Both the position numbers and the translations under genes were made by a program. Shown here one piece after another: positions 1 to 11,859 of a stretch of DNA of 64,000 nt (its first letter is position 1; each line of letters begins with the position of its first letter). Source of the stretch: Meconema thalassinum (lineage: Eukaryota; Arthropoda; Insecta; Orthoptera; Tettigoniidae). The DNA lies in NCBI GenBank assembly GCA_946902985.2, contig OX336395.1:293317065-293381064 (forward strand), in the 5' to 3' direction. Under the pieces are notes generated by a model. It was not told the origin of the DNA, did not search any database, and saw nothing but the letters and a program-made list of their open reading frames with translations.

Positions 1-957
1 CAGCAGACGGTGGTCACTGTCCAGGGCTTCTGAAGGTATTACCCTTATATCCGTGATACTCTTCTTTGTCTCCTTCCCGCATAGAATATAGTCCACCACT
101 GATTTCCTAGTCAAATCCCTGCTGTACCAAGTAATTTTATGGCTCTCTCTCTTCTTGTACCATGTGTTTCCAACCATTAGCCCATTTATCTTGCACAGTT
201 CCAACAATCTCTCTCCTTCCTTATTCCTGTTTCCCCATCCTTCACCACCAATCACTTCCTCAAAACCTCTTCTATCAGTTCCGACATGGGCATTTAGGTC
301 TCCCATGACTATCAGGTCTCTCCCCACTAACTGCTTCTGCAACTCCTCTTCAAACTCGTCCTTCTCGCCTTCTGTGCATCCCACCTGTGGTGCATAGACT
401 TGCAGAATGTCCAGGTTTCTACCTTTCACAGTGATTCTGGCTCTAATTATTCTATCACTTACCCTCTTTACTTCCTCCCTCAGCCCTTCTCTCACCACCA
501 TTCCCACTCCATTTCTCTTCCCCTCCTCATTTCCTATCCAGTATAGCTGCAAGCCATTTCTCAGTTCCTTTCTTCCTTCCCCTCTCCATCTGGTCTCTGC
601 CAGTCCGAGTACATCCAGTTTTCTCCTCTCCATCATATCCACAACCTCCTCCACTCTTCCCGTCAATGAAGTTATATTCAAAGTCCGGATTCGTAGTCCA
701 TTCCCATAGCCAGGTCTGCTTCCTTTAGATCTGTCCTTTCCGAGGCCCGTTCCCGTTTTAAAAGCAGTTTCATATCCACTACTGGCTTGCTAGGCCTAAC
801 GTAGCTTCACCATAACCCTGGCGAGGGGCCTGTTTTTCGTCCGCGAGAGGTATTCTATTTCCCTCAAACCCTCCGGACAAGTCCGGCGAGCCCCCCTATC
901 CGCCACCAGGGACGCGCCCGATAGAGGAACAGGCAAACCCCTACGGGGTTAATTTGT
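1..957 (-). mobile_element. LINE 5' region with APE endonuclease ORF, cut by window edge
   Basis: Read on the minus strand, a frame stays open from about position 797 to the left edge, so it continues outside the window. It encodes an apurinic-type endonuclease domain of a non-LTR retrotransposon, which nicks the target DNA. Visible landmarks in order are IRTLNITSLTG, LGLAETRWRG, the catalytic IVMGDLNAHVG, KSVVDYIL and the terminal SDHRLL. About 160 bp of non-coding sequence upstream (798-957) fits a 5' UTR. A related 5' end lies at 32701-33010 and shares the string actggcttgctaggcc. The reverse transcriptase would lie left of the window. The clade is not certain; RTE-like or a related APE-LINE is most likely. 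Confidence 0.8.
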
Positions 958-1394
958 GCTCAGGATTTTATTGTGGTTTGGAATAACTTCTTACGCAAGC
1001 CACAAAAATTCGGTTTGGCTTGAATTCGGAATGCACAAATGTACGAAGGATGGTCGTGCGTTGTTTTGTCGGTGATGATTTCTAAACTACGAAGTAGGTA
1101 AATATTTATTATGCGTTGAGATTGGATGCAAACTTGAAGGATATATTTCAATAATCTAAATACCGTGTTTAACCCAATCTTCGGATTTTCGATAGCCTGA
1201 GGTACAACTAAAACATGTTTGGTTTTGGGTGAAAGATGCCACGCCCACTTCCATTGTTCGCCCGCCATGAATGAATTTTATTTTGGTCAACTACCATTCT
1301 GCCTATTGGCATCTGTACTTTGAGAATCTTTACGAATATATTATATATTTTATTTGTTATGAAAACATTATTTCATTTGATTATCGAAGTAGCA
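958..1394. other. Unassigned interval
   Basis: No recognisable domain. A minus-strand frame of about 100 codons exists at 960-1268 but resembles nothing I know and lacks supporting context, so I do not call it a gene. Confidence 0.4.
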
Positions 1395-1579
1395 TATTTG
1401 AGGCGATGGGTGCAATAACAACTTAAGTCTGAAAACACTGTTTTGAGAAAATTACTCCTAAAGTTTTGAAACACTGTAAATGTCTGAGTTTTTCATTTAT
1501 GGATACATTAATTTATACACACCATTTAGAGATAGTCCTTAACAATATATCAATGTCACTGTGAATTTAAACTTCACCA

Positions 1580-3346
1580 GGGCCCTATTTCATAAAACTC
1601 GACAAGTCGACATATGTCGGATGACATAAAATGTCTGACAATTCGATAGTTCGACAAGTTTCCGTTTCTCAAAGCATGACAATTCGACAAATATGTCGCG
1701 ACAATTTTGTAAATTGTCGTGACATATTGTCAGAAATCTGTTTCATAAAGTTGTAATGCGACAGGTAGAAATCTGACAAATATGTCACCAGTTTTTCTTT
1801 ATGAACTAATGAATATGTCAGCCGCTGTTGTACAATTGTCAAATTGTCATCGAAAACTCGACAGGCGCCTCGTTACATGTCGATTATTACCATAACCTAT
1901 CTTTTCGTATCTCGGTGCGTTTGGAAGTTTCCCGTTACATTAATAGCCTACAGTGTTGTTAGAATCGTTAAGATCAGTGACGTACGTAGGAATTCTTTCT
2001 GGGGGGTTTCATTCATACAGTAGGCCTAAGGTAGTAGTACATTATTAAAATTATATTTCGATTATCATTCATAAATTTTACAGTAAACCGTGCTGCAATA
2101 TTACAGAACATCAAATTAAAACCTACTGTTATTTGGTGGAAAATGACTTACACTCTATCTTGTCAGACCCTCGGCGATTGTTCAACGCAGACGTTATGTT
2201 ATGCCATGGTCTGTCTCACTTTTTATGTGACTACGCTTCCCATCCCCCGTAGAAAAAAATAATAAAAAAAGATCACGGCATAACAGCCCGAAAAATGACC
2301 ATTCGCTATTGGACACCGGTCGGGGAAGCCTACATCAATACATGTTCTTGTGGTTATATTGTTCGAATTTCAGTTATTATTATTGTATTTCTGATGCACT
2401 TTAAGTTAATACAAAATAACCTATAATAAATGTGCTTAGAGCAGAATTACGATATGTTCATGCCCGTATGTCTTCTACCCACCATTCCCGCTTCCGTCTT
2501 CTTTTCTTTTTTTATATATTTTTAATAAAAAAACATAATTACTGGTACTGTATTATTCGTAAATGTTAGCCTCCAAGTCGATGAATCGGTGTCTTACGCA
2601 ACCTTTGACAGAAATGCATTCTAAACAGCAGACAAAGAAAACTAACAATGTGACGGCAATTGGTGCAAACGGGTGACGACCAAAGACATCGTGCCGAGGT
2701 CTGGGGCTAAATAACATTTTTTAAAAATACTTAGCCTAATTCTTCCTAAAACGAATATTTGCGATATTGAGAGTTTCCTAGTGGTTGAGTAGAGTTTGAG
2801 GTTAGGTACAGTGCTTTTGTTGATTACATTTACCAAAATGTATAAGGTGTCTATTTTCTTGACTAAATCTGTCTTAACATGACGACCATTGGTGCATGTA
2901 CCTTATAGGCTATTCGTGATTGTCAGAAAGGTAAATGGTTGGCCTGTAATGTATTATTAGAAGCTGTAATGATAGTCACATTTATGCAGTCAAGTTTATA
3001 AAATAATATAGTAATTTTGCACAGTTTGTGCGTGTTTCTTCAAATAAATGAATGTTTTAATAAATAGTAAATCCTTTATTATGATTGTCTCGCGTTGAAC
3101 AGTTCATGTGAATCGATGGTTATTGTACATTATCGATTCTCGGAACTATCGAAGTGTGCATAACCTCGACAGGTGGATTTGACAATTTGTCAAGGTTATG
3201 AAAAGAGCTCTGTGACAGGCGTAAATTTTACAGTATTTCTCCTGTCACACAATGACATATTGTCAGAGAGAAGTGTCGCGACATGTTGACAATTATGTCA
3301 AATTGTCACAATTGTCGGACCTGTCGAGTTTTATGAAATAGGGCCC
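1580..3346. mobile_element. Non-autonomous TIR element rich in TGTC/GACA motifs
   Basis: The termini are inverted copies beginning gggccctatttcataaaact and ending in its reverse complement; about 25 of the first 27 bases match. The subterminal 200-300 bp at each end is crowded with short TGTC and GACA words in both orientations, a pattern that could be transposase-binding sites. No convincing ORF lies inside, so it looks like a deletion derivative or MITE. The GGGCCC ends resemble those of some PIF/Harbinger or P-like families, but no transposase supports either. Confidence 0.75.
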
Positions 3347-3879
3347 AGTTCTTAAATATTTTAATTCAAATATGGAATAACTTAAGTCATTATTGCAGAG
3401 ACTGACAACCAGCATCTTAAATTACCATTTATGGATAGTCGAGTCGTTCAAATTAATTTAATTCGAAAAAATAGCTAGGCTACTATGTACTGCACAATAA
3501 GTATATTTTTATAATTATAATATATATACACTATATATAAAATTAACACCAAAATCGTAATTTTGATACTATTCTTTTAATAAGGCACTTTTGAAAGTAT
3601 CACTGCAATTAATTTACCTAAAAAAAGAAATAAAAAGGTGTCCAAACACAGCGATTTTTATAATCCTGTGTAATTAGTACATTTAAATGCAAACGGATAT
3701 GCAGATAAGGCTTAGAATGGTTACATTCATGCATGAACACTGGTTCTGTTTGCCCAATTTCAATCAGAAAATAATGATTAAATGAATAGATATATACCGG
3801 CATTGCCTTGATAGGATAGGCTAAGTGAAGTAAAACTGTATTTAAATAATAATATTAATAATAATAAGGCAACAGGAGT

Positions 3880-4220
3880 TTAAGGACATTCAATGGTTTC
3901 CTCAGCCTCACTGATTTCACTTTGCAGTTCACTTTCTTCCACAACAGTCTCTTTCTCTAATATGTGCTTAAGTGCATCTGCATTCTCCGGTGATTTTCTT
4001 TGAGGAAAAATGAGTGGCAGTTTCTCTTGCAACAATTTTCAGTGTAACAATACTTTCTTATAAACCTTCTTGCCACTAGAACTCACATAGTTATCACCAC
4101 GATTCCTCTTGGCTTTGTTTTGCACGCGTTTCCAAGAGTCTCGCTGAAGTAATCTCGTCTTTCCAAATCTGATCCTTCATTTAACTTCTCATTTTTACTA
4201 GCATCTGACTGATCACACAT
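3880..4220 (-). pseudogene. Decayed coding remnant in the TIR element
   Basis: Two overlapping minus-strand frames give protein-like, charged sequence. It starts with MCDQSDASKNEKLNEGSDL, shifts frame to a basic stretch containing SWKRVQNKAKRNRGDNY, and ends with an acidic tail ETVVEESELQSEISEAEE before a stop near 3880. At least one frameshift and one in-frame stop separate the parts. I do not recognise the family. Its position within the 1.4-4.5 kb element suggests a transposon-encoded protein. Confidence 0.4.
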
Positions 4221-4573
4221 CTTTACAGAATAACAATAAAAAACCACACGCAACAGTCACAAGACAACACTCACTGATTCCCGCGCGTGTGCGATACCGG
4301 CGCTCGAAGCGCCTAAGTCGGCCCAGCTGTTCGCCGGAAGAATGACTTGCCACACAGCTGTATATAATGCAAGCTCCTGCCATCTAGAGTTGACATAACG
4401 AAATAATATTTGGAGGATAGATGAAGAACACATTGGGGATTACAAAACTGCATTCGCCGGAAAAACGACTTAAGTGGTTATTGCACCCGCCTCATTTCAT
4501 ATACTTGAAGAGGTTACGCCTATCCAACTACCATTGAGGACAAGAACGTAGGCTACTGTCGGGGAAATAAGTA

Positions 4574-6244
4574 CCGTATTTACTCGAATACGACCCGCCC
4601 CTGAATAAGACCCGCACCCTGATTTTGAAGAACAAAATTAAAAAAAAAAAATTACTCAAAACTATTTACAATCTTTATTAAATAAACAAAATAGCATTTC
4701 TACAAAATAGTTTCCAACAGTTTTGAAGTCGTCCTAAAATAACACACAGAAACAATTAAAAATACAAATAAAAGACACAAACACTTCATTCATCGTCATC
4801 CGAAGTACCAACTTCGGAACTTTTTTCACCATCACTTTCCCACAAAATGTCGTCATCACTGCCATCCATAGCATTAGAAATACTACATTTCTTGAAGCTC
4901 TTCCGTATGAGATCTCCCGAGATACGATTCCATGCCGTCAAAATCCACGAACAGAGCAGCTGAACTTCCGGGCGCTGAATACGACCAGTTGGGGTCAGTG
5001 TGTGCTTATCGCCGCCATCCACTCCGTATACAGCTGTTTCAAGGCTGCTTTGAAGGGTCGGTTCACACAGACATCCAGTGGCTGTAGCATAGACGTCATC
5101 CCACCCGGGATGATTGCTAGGTCGGTTTTCCCATCCTTGACGAATTTCTTCACAGCGTCTGTTGTATGGCCGCGGTAACTGTCCAGAACAAGCAAGCTCT
5201 TTCGCCGTAACAAAGCACCAGGGCGACGTTGCCAGACACATTTTAACCAGTCTTCCACCAGTGAACTGTCCATCCAACCAGAGTCCTGAGTTCTAACGAA
5301 AACACCAGCGGGTATATTTTTTAGAAGAGTCTTTCGCTTGAGAACAACGTACGGCGGGAGTTTGGTTCCGTCAGCGAGTATACACAACATTACCGTGCAC
5401 CGTCGTTTCTCATTACTACCTGTTCTGATAGTCACACTTTTAGATCCCTTAACATTCATAGTACTGTCCAGTGGCATTTCAAAGTAGACTGGCGTCTGAT
5501 CTGCATTACCAATTTGGGAAAGCAAATATGAATTTTCCTTCCGCAACTTAATTATGTGACGCTGAAAGGAAACTAACTTTTCTTCATAGGCACCAGGAAG
5601 ACGCTGCGAAATTGAGGTACGCCTTCGTATGCTCAACCCATTTCTTTTATAAAAATTTTGAATCCATCCTCGGCTTGCTTTAAACCCTACCGTAGAAAGT
5701 TCCTTCGCAATCTGTAATGCCTTTAATTGACACATTTCGGTCGACACCCCATTTCCCAATTCCCGCCTTTCTGTTACGTATTTATAAAGTTGTTTTTCAA
5801 TTTCCGGAAACTGTACACTTAGTCCGCGAAAGTTTACGAGCACCACTACTTGTTAGCAACAAGTTTTTTTTTTCTTTCTCCAATCGCGAATACATGACTC
5901 GTCAATATCATATTTCCTACCGGCGGCACGATTTCCAATAATTTCAGCTTCCCTCACAACTTTCAGCTTCTCACTCACAGTAAACGACCGCAAACGCTTC
6001 ATAGAACTCATGTTTACACTCGGAAAATGTGCGCGAGACTGTAAGACGCCGCCTGCTTACGGAAAAACAAAGTGATAGCCGGAAGAAGGTTAGCACCATC
6101 TAGCGGATACTCGCAACACCCGATATCGCGTATGGCGGGCAATTTAAATCTTTAAAATCAGGATGACTCAAATAAGACCCGCACCCCAATTTTTCACGTC
6201 CGATTTTGTTTAAAAATGTGCGGGTGGTATTCGAGTATATACGG
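4574..6244 (-). mobile_element. pogo/Tigger-like transposon inserted in the left TIR
   Basis: The ends are inverted copies of ccgtat-t/a-tactcgaata plus a cgacccgc-like block, flanked by TA. The right arm of the host element retains the uninterrupted site (ggaaataagtatagata), which shows this 1.67-kb block is an insertion at TA. Its ends also carry repeated aagacccgcaccc motifs. The transposase on the minus strand is broken; see the separate entry. Confidence 0.88.
4786..6011 (-). pseudogene. pogo/Tigger transposase pseudogene (CENP-B/DDE_1 type)
   Basis: This encodes a pogo-family transposase, which cuts and pastes the element at TA sites. The start ATG at 6011 opens a helix-turn-helix region (MSSMKRLRSFTVSEKL). 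A CENP-B-type second DNA-binding domain follows (VQFPEIEKQLYKYVTERREL), then the DDE_1 core. Catalytic acidic positions are visible in NADQTPVYFEMP, LLVLDSYRGHTT and MLQPLDVCVNRPFK. The C-terminus is acidic (DGSDDDILWESDGEK). A frameshift near 5845 separates the first helix-turn-helix from the rest, and another near 5020 displaces the C-terminal tail, so the copy is dead as read. All three aspartates survive. Confidence 0.88.
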
Positions 6245-6936
6245 TATAGATACTCGAGTTTAGAGGTCAATAAAACCTTTATCCTTAGTCTTACATAAGA
6301 ACAACCTACACCAAAATTTTCCTTGTTTTATTTGTCGTTTAACGATATAGAGTAAATATTTGCACTGTATCTCGTTAAAATTTCATAGCAGATTGAACAA
6401 AAAAAGTACCGGTTTTTCTTACCAAGTTTACGGAGCGCTCACTTAGAAAGATCATTACGTTAAAAGTATTGAACGGATCGTAACGAAACTTTAATAAATC
6501 TTAAAGGAACTTATTGTTAACGAGTATATGAAGTTTTAATCTGATCTGACGTTTCCTAAAATAATTGTTGTGAATTTTTTCTCGGGCCTGGGTGGTCATA
6601 GCAGTATGAAATATGGCTTGTTATGAGGCTCATAGCAATGCAAGGCTTAACTTAAAACTACATTTTATCTACTTTTGATTATCGATTTTATATGGATTGA
6701 TATTTAATCGGACCATTGTGGGCGGCAATAGTACCGTAGCAGCCTGGCAATGTTGCCAGTTGACTGCCGTATTTCGAACACGCTGCGCGCTTGTTCCTAC
6801 GGACACCAAACTCTGACCTTTGTTCTTCGTTGGGTCATTAGCAACAAGCAGCAACTATCACTGTCTGTATTACCTACATCAATCAAGATGCCAACTAAAC
6901 CGCAGTTAACGGAGGGAGAATTTGCCATGATTATAA

Positions 6937-7425
6937 GTGCAATATGTTATATTAGAAGCGAGAGAGAAAGTAGTAATGATAAGAGGGATTAGCAAAAAGT
7001 GTATTGGAAGGTTGATAGCCACGGTGAAGAGATGTGCCGTTGCAATGAAAGGTATTCCTATTCCTCCCAGAATCCAAAAGTATGAAAGTATGACGAAAGC
7101 AGAGCTAATTGTTCACGCCAAACCTAAATTCAGGGCACCTAAAAAGAAGCTGGAACAGATAATCAAGAATGTTCGTCCTGACGTTGAACTCGTCTGGCTG
7201 CCAGTTGCTCATTGTGAGCTCAACCCCATAGAGCTGGTTTGGTCCTACGTGAAAAATAAAATAGCTAAAGTGAATACGAGTAACCGGGCGGAGAGGGGAA
7301 GATCAACGGAGGTGATGCGAGATCTCTGTAAAGAAGCCTTGAGGTCTGTAACACCGGAGCTATGGAAAAAATGCATCGAACACACACAAAAAAAAATTAC
7401 AGAAACATTACTGGGAAAAGGATGA
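6937..7425 (+). pseudogene. C-terminal fragment of IS630/Tc1-like (DDE_3) transposase
   Basis: The reading frame of about 160 codons ends at 7425. It contains MTKAELIVHAKPKF, then VELVWLPVAHCELNPIELVW, where the E of NPIE is the likely third catalytic residue of a DDE_3 domain. The tail SVTPELWKKCIEHTQKKI is typical of the family's end. The first two catalytic aspartates are absent, so most of the core has been deleted. A separate upstream frame (6750-6970) contains a plausible N-terminal start, MPTKPQLTEGEF. The fragment sits between the long TIRs and explains the mobility of the 4554-9344 element. Confidence 0.75.
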
Positions 7426-7819
7426 GCTAACAGAAGACGTCCCCGTTGTTGAGCCACTTGTTATAAACTTAAATGACAGTTCATCTGATTCATCGGGCAG
7501 TGATTTTTCAGACGGTTAATAAGGGAGCAGTTTTATAATCTTATAATCTCAAAGTGTAAATTACTTCAAACAATTAACCTTATAACAATAGGTTTTCAGC
7601 TGACACACCATTTTTAAACCTGCCAATGGAGGTCCAAAGCCCTCATTAAAAAAAGGTGTTGGGAAATGTTTCACTTCTTGCGGAAATGAAATAAGACACG
7701 TTTCTCTAACTTGTAGGTAAAATTAGCAGAGGATATTAGCACTGTACATAAGGGACGCATATTTCAGGATATAAAGAAGAATTAAATAGTTAAGTTAAAT
7801 AGATGTGAATGATAGTGTA

Positions 7820-8297
7820 TTTTTTATTTTTTTTCTTAGTCTTATGACCCTCCAGGGTTGGCTATTCCCTCGGACTCAGCGATGGATCCCACATTTACCG
7901 CCTCCATTTTGAAACTTCGATATCGGGGATACAACTGGGGTGTGTGACCAGCACCTCACCCAGGCGGCCTCACCTGCAAAGCGAACAGGGACCTTATGAG
8001 GGATGGGAAGATTGGGAGGGATAGGCAAGGAAGAGGGAATGAGGCGGCCGTGCATTTACGTTAGGTATCATCCCGGCATTTGCCTGGAGACAAAGTGGTA
8101 AACCACGAAAACCACTTCGAGGATGGCTGAGGTGGGAATCGAACCCCCCCCCTCTACTCATTTGGACCACCCGAGGCTGAGTAGTCCCCGTTCTAATCCT
8201 CATACCACTTTTCAAATTTCGTGGCAGAGCCGGGAATCAAACCACGGACCTCCAGGGTGGCAGCTAAGAACGCTGACCACTACACCAAGGAGGCGAA
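7820..8297 (-). mobile_element. tRNA-derived SINE
   Basis: On the minus strand the head (8297-8220) resembles a tRNA gene with an A box TTGGTGTAGTGG and a B box GGTTTGATTCC. The 3' end is a T-rich tract at 7820-7836, which is A-rich on the SINE strand. The body is conserved with other SINE bodies in the window (cggcatttgcctggagacaa). It lies between the TIRs of the 4.55-9.34 kb transposon. Confidence 0.75.
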
Positions 8298-9344
8298 TAT
8301 ATATTCTAATATTTGTATTATAATTCGTCAATTTCACTTATGGTCTTTAATTTATTTCAATTAATGTCATTTTTCAAGTCCTCGTACTGCAGCTCCTTCA
8401 CCAAGATTTTACTCGTATAAAATAATATCTTCCTTGTCAGGTGAGCGACCCAGGGTTTAACCCATAGACATTCACTTTATCTTTCTTTTGTATACTGGTA
8501 TTGCCACCACAGAAGTTCAACTACCATAATACAGTTAAGTGAACAAGGAACTGTCCTTCATCCATTTTGCTGAACTATCATAAAATATTTGATGTAGTGT
8601 AATGGTGTGATGATTGCTTTGTATAACTTTGATAAAACTTCAGTTTCATAAAATATTTGATAAAATTTATTTGACAAATTTCTTTGGTAGTGTAATACCG
8701 TCCTAACACAAATTACAAAACAACAACAGAAATTCACAGACCTTACGGCTTAGAACGCGCGAGTATTATGTTTCACAGGGCAACGTCGCACGAGTTTCCT
8801 CGACCGAGCGCATTGTTCCTGTCGCTTGCTACGATACATTCTTCTCACATAACCACCAGATTAAATATCAATCGATATAAAAGCAATTATCAAAAGTAGA
8901 TAAAATGTAGTTTTACGTTAAGCCTTGCATTGTTATGAGCCTCATAACAAGCCATATTTCATACTGCTATGATCACCCAGGCCCGAGAAAAAGTTGTTTT
9001 ACAAAATTCACAACAACTATCTTGGGAAACGTCAGATCAGATTAAAACTTCATATACGCATTAACAATAAGTTCCTTTAAGATGTATTAAAGTTTCGTTA
9101 CGATCCGGTAACGTAATGATCCTTCTAAGTGAGCGCACTGTGAACTTGGTAAGAAAAACCGGTACTTTTTTTGTTCAATCTGCTATAAAATTTCAACGAG
9201 ATACAATGCAAATATTTGCTCTGTATCGTTAAACGACAAATAAAACAAGGAACATTTTGGTGTATGTTGTTCTTATGTAAGACTAAGGGTAAAGGTTTTA
9301 TTGACCTCTAAACTCGAGTATCTATACTTATTTCCCCGACAGTA

Positions 9345-9813
<469 letters not shown>

Positions 9814-10509
9814 CTAGGGACAGAACACAACAGGGACTGGTCAGGGCACAAATTCAACAGATCGTGTTCTATACACAGGGAAAGATAAGTTTTGTTTTAA
9901 TTAGTAGTAAACTTCAGTGTTTTTTTTTTGTGGGGTCGTGGTGTAAAATACCCGAAATATGGGGTGCATACATTCTATGACGAGACCCGAACCTAATCGA
10001 TATGGACCGACTGAAAATATAATGGAGTTGCAACAATATTTAGTAACAACTTGGGCACAAATACAATTGTTAGATCCAGAGGAGGTTAACCTGCACAGGC
10101 CAAACCATGAATTTCCACCCATCAGGGAATGAATAGTCAAAAATCAGAAAGAGAATTGAACTGTTGTGCATTGAAGAAACTTAAAAATATATAATTTTGT
10201 GGTTTAAAATAAGTCAGTCTCAAGTAGAGATGGGTAAACACATCTCCCACAACTTATTTTCAATTAAGTTTTCTGCTTCTTACTACATAACAATAAGTAG
10301 AGGTACAAGTTTTGATTTAAATTTTGGCCTATTATTAATAATTTTCAAAATCCAATTTCTATTTTATTTGACCAAAAATTTCTCCCCAACTCTCCTTGCA
10401 TATTTCAACTATTCTGAGGGTTCAAAAGGAAATTAATTTATGTTCTTGGACAAATCTCTAAAAGTTTTCAAAACTATTGCAATTTACAATTAATGCCTTA
10501 AACTAGAGA
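9814..10509. other. Intron, nothing recognised
   Basis: AT-rich sequence upstream of the 9617-9813 exon. Short frames exist but none has a recognisable motif. Confidence 0.4.
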
Positions 10510-10665
10510 ATACGTTTGTTGGCTCCGACAGGATACAAGTGGCATATCATGCTTCTGACACCTGAGTTTTAAGAGACAGTTCATATACCCCAAGTTGAGG
10601 ATGCCAGGACTTCTCACAGTGATAAGAAGGCCTGGTTGTGAGCATTGGGGACATATTGCAGTACT
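10510..10665. repeat. Dispersed repeat, copy 1
   Basis: Similar to 25385-25545. Both contain ctccgacaggatacaag, a pattern of cacctg-g-tttgaagagaca, and gtgagca-gggaca. The family is unknown. Both copies lie in introns of the remodeller gene. Confidence 0.5.
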
Positions 10666-11149
10666 GGAAATTCCATGTGATCGGGAAAGAAAAGGTAGCA
10701 CTTACCACTATCTCTCCACACTAAACCACAGTTTCTGTTTATTCCTTCTTGAAACTTCCAAGCTTCCTGTTACTATAGTCAAATAAAAGACGAACCATTC
10801 ACATGGTAAAAGATAACCTCAAGCACTTTTCACATAATAAATATATTCAAATAGGAGGAGAACATGAAACAAACATACCCTTATTCATTCTGGGCACAAA
10901 ACTTTTCTAAATGCATCCACATATATAAAGTGCGTTCAAAAAGTAACGAGCCGGAGGCTGTAATACGCAAACCGGTGAGGACATGGGCTAATCGTGGCGT
11001 GTGTAATGAGGTGTGGTTCCGACCAGAGCGTGGAAGGTCACAGCCCGTCGCTAGAGGGCACGCGTGCACGCCACGTGACGATACGAAGCGAGCAGCGGCA
11101 TGCATCAATCGTCCAACCAATACCAAGACAGTATGCCATTCGACATGCT

Positions 11150-11585
11150 TCCTGGTGTGGTTGAAGACTGTGGGGCACCCATTGGGCACACACTTTCCGC
11201 AAGTGCAGTCGTTTCTTCATGATGGTGTGCACACATCCGACCATGGCGGCTATGGCGTTCACTGTCACTCGGCGGTCCTGGGTAATGAGTGCATCAACCA
11301 GCTGGAGGTCAAATAGGAGGAGAAATCGGAGAACATGAAACAAACATACCCTTATTCATTCAGGGCACAAAACTTCTCTAAATGCTCCAGACCGGGCATC
11401 ATCGGCTAACGACACCCGTCCTTCCCTGAAGCGCTTGTGCCATGCCTTGACACTTGCAAGGGACATGCAGTATTCGCCATACACTTGTGATATTCGGCGA
11501 TGAATGTCCGTTCCCCCTACTCCTTTCGCTGTCAGAAACCGAACACCTCTTTGCTATTCGTTTGACGCCTCCATGTCACAGTTTG
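11150..11585 (-). pseudogene. mariner transposase N-terminal remnant
   Basis: On the minus strand, near 11585-11390, the sequence reads RGVRFLTAKGVGGTDIHRR, then YGEYCMSLASVKAWHKRF and REGRVSLADDARS, the paired helix-turn-helix DNA-binding region of mariner transposases. After the filler block it resumes with VDALITQDRRVTVNAIAAMV and VHTIMKKRLHLRKVCAQWVP, the linker before the catalytic domain. An early in-frame stop and the loss of the whole DDD catalytic core make it a pseudogene. Confidence 0.8.
11309..11386. repeat. Flank-derived filler inside the mariner
   Basis: These bases repeat the DNA just outside the mariner's left end (10849-10915), including the string gaaacaaacatacccttatt, with a few mismatches and a short internal duplication. 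It interrupts the transposase remnant at the point of internal deletion. Confidence 0.8.
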
Positions 11586-11859
11586 CTATCCGACTGGCAG
11601 CGTTGGACGATTGATGGATGCTGCTGCTCACTTTGTATCGTCACGTGATGTGCACGCGTGCCCTCTACCGACGGGCTGTGACCTTCCACGCTCTGGTCGG
11701 AACCACACCTCGTTACACACGCCACGATTAGCACATGCCGTCACTGGTTTGCGCATTACAGCCTCTGGCTCATTCCTTTTTGAACGCACCTTACAATAAG
11801 AGAAAATTGAGGTTGAAGAGATGTAAAACATAATCACAAAGCTTCAATTGTTTTTAAAG

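Larger units (their letters stand above)
1395..4492. mobile_element. TIR DNA transposon remnant hosting a second element
   Basis: An imperfect inverted repeat of about 30 bp bounds this block. The left copy contains gggtgcaataacaacttaag near 1408 and the right copy, inverted, contains cttaagtggttattgcaccc near 4467. The inner transposon at 1580-3346 sits inside it. A decayed minus-strand reading frame at 3880-4220 is probably its own cargo or transposase remnant. No catalytic motif is visible, so the superfamily is unassigned. The exact ends and target duplication are uncertain. Confidence 0.6.
4554..9344 (+). mobile_element. DDE transposon with ~480-bp terminal inverted repeats
   Basis: The left end reads tactgtcggggaaataagta and the right end is its reverse complement at 9325-9344. 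The repeat arms remain alignable for about 480 bp: 4554-6716, minus the inserted pogo element, against 8861-9344. TA at both ends fits an IS630/Tc1/mariner-type target duplication. Between the arms lies a transposase fragment at 6937-7425 with the DDE_3-like signature CELNPIELVWS. A SINE at 7820-8297 is a later guest. The internal coding region is too short for a full transposase, so the copy is probably non-autonomous. Confidence 0.8.
10928..11791 (-). mobile_element. Internally deleted mariner-like element
   Basis: The ends are long, near-identical inverted repeats of about 170-200 bp beginning gtgcgttcaaaaagtaacga on the left and its reverse complement on the right, flanked by TA. Fragments of a mariner transposase run leftward on the minus strand. 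A block at 11309-11386 is foreign to the element and copies its own left flank (10849-10915). The remaining length is under 0.9 kb, so the element cannot encode a transposase. Confidence 0.85.

Noticed and set aside
155..709. Two plus-strand serine/proline-rich frames
   Set aside because: They are antisense shadows of the LINE endonuclease ORF, which runs on the minus strand.
960..1268. Minus-strand 102-codon frame
   Set aside because: No recognisable motif, no splice or promoter context, and it lies in transposon-rich DNA; probably chance.
8220..8297. Apparent functional tRNA gene on the minus strand
   Set aside because: The A and B boxes and tRNA-like order belong to a SINE head with a SINE body and A-rich tail. 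The same explanation applies to the tRNA-like heads at 13790-13860, 20341, 23050-23117, 24040-24105, 24222 and 29571.
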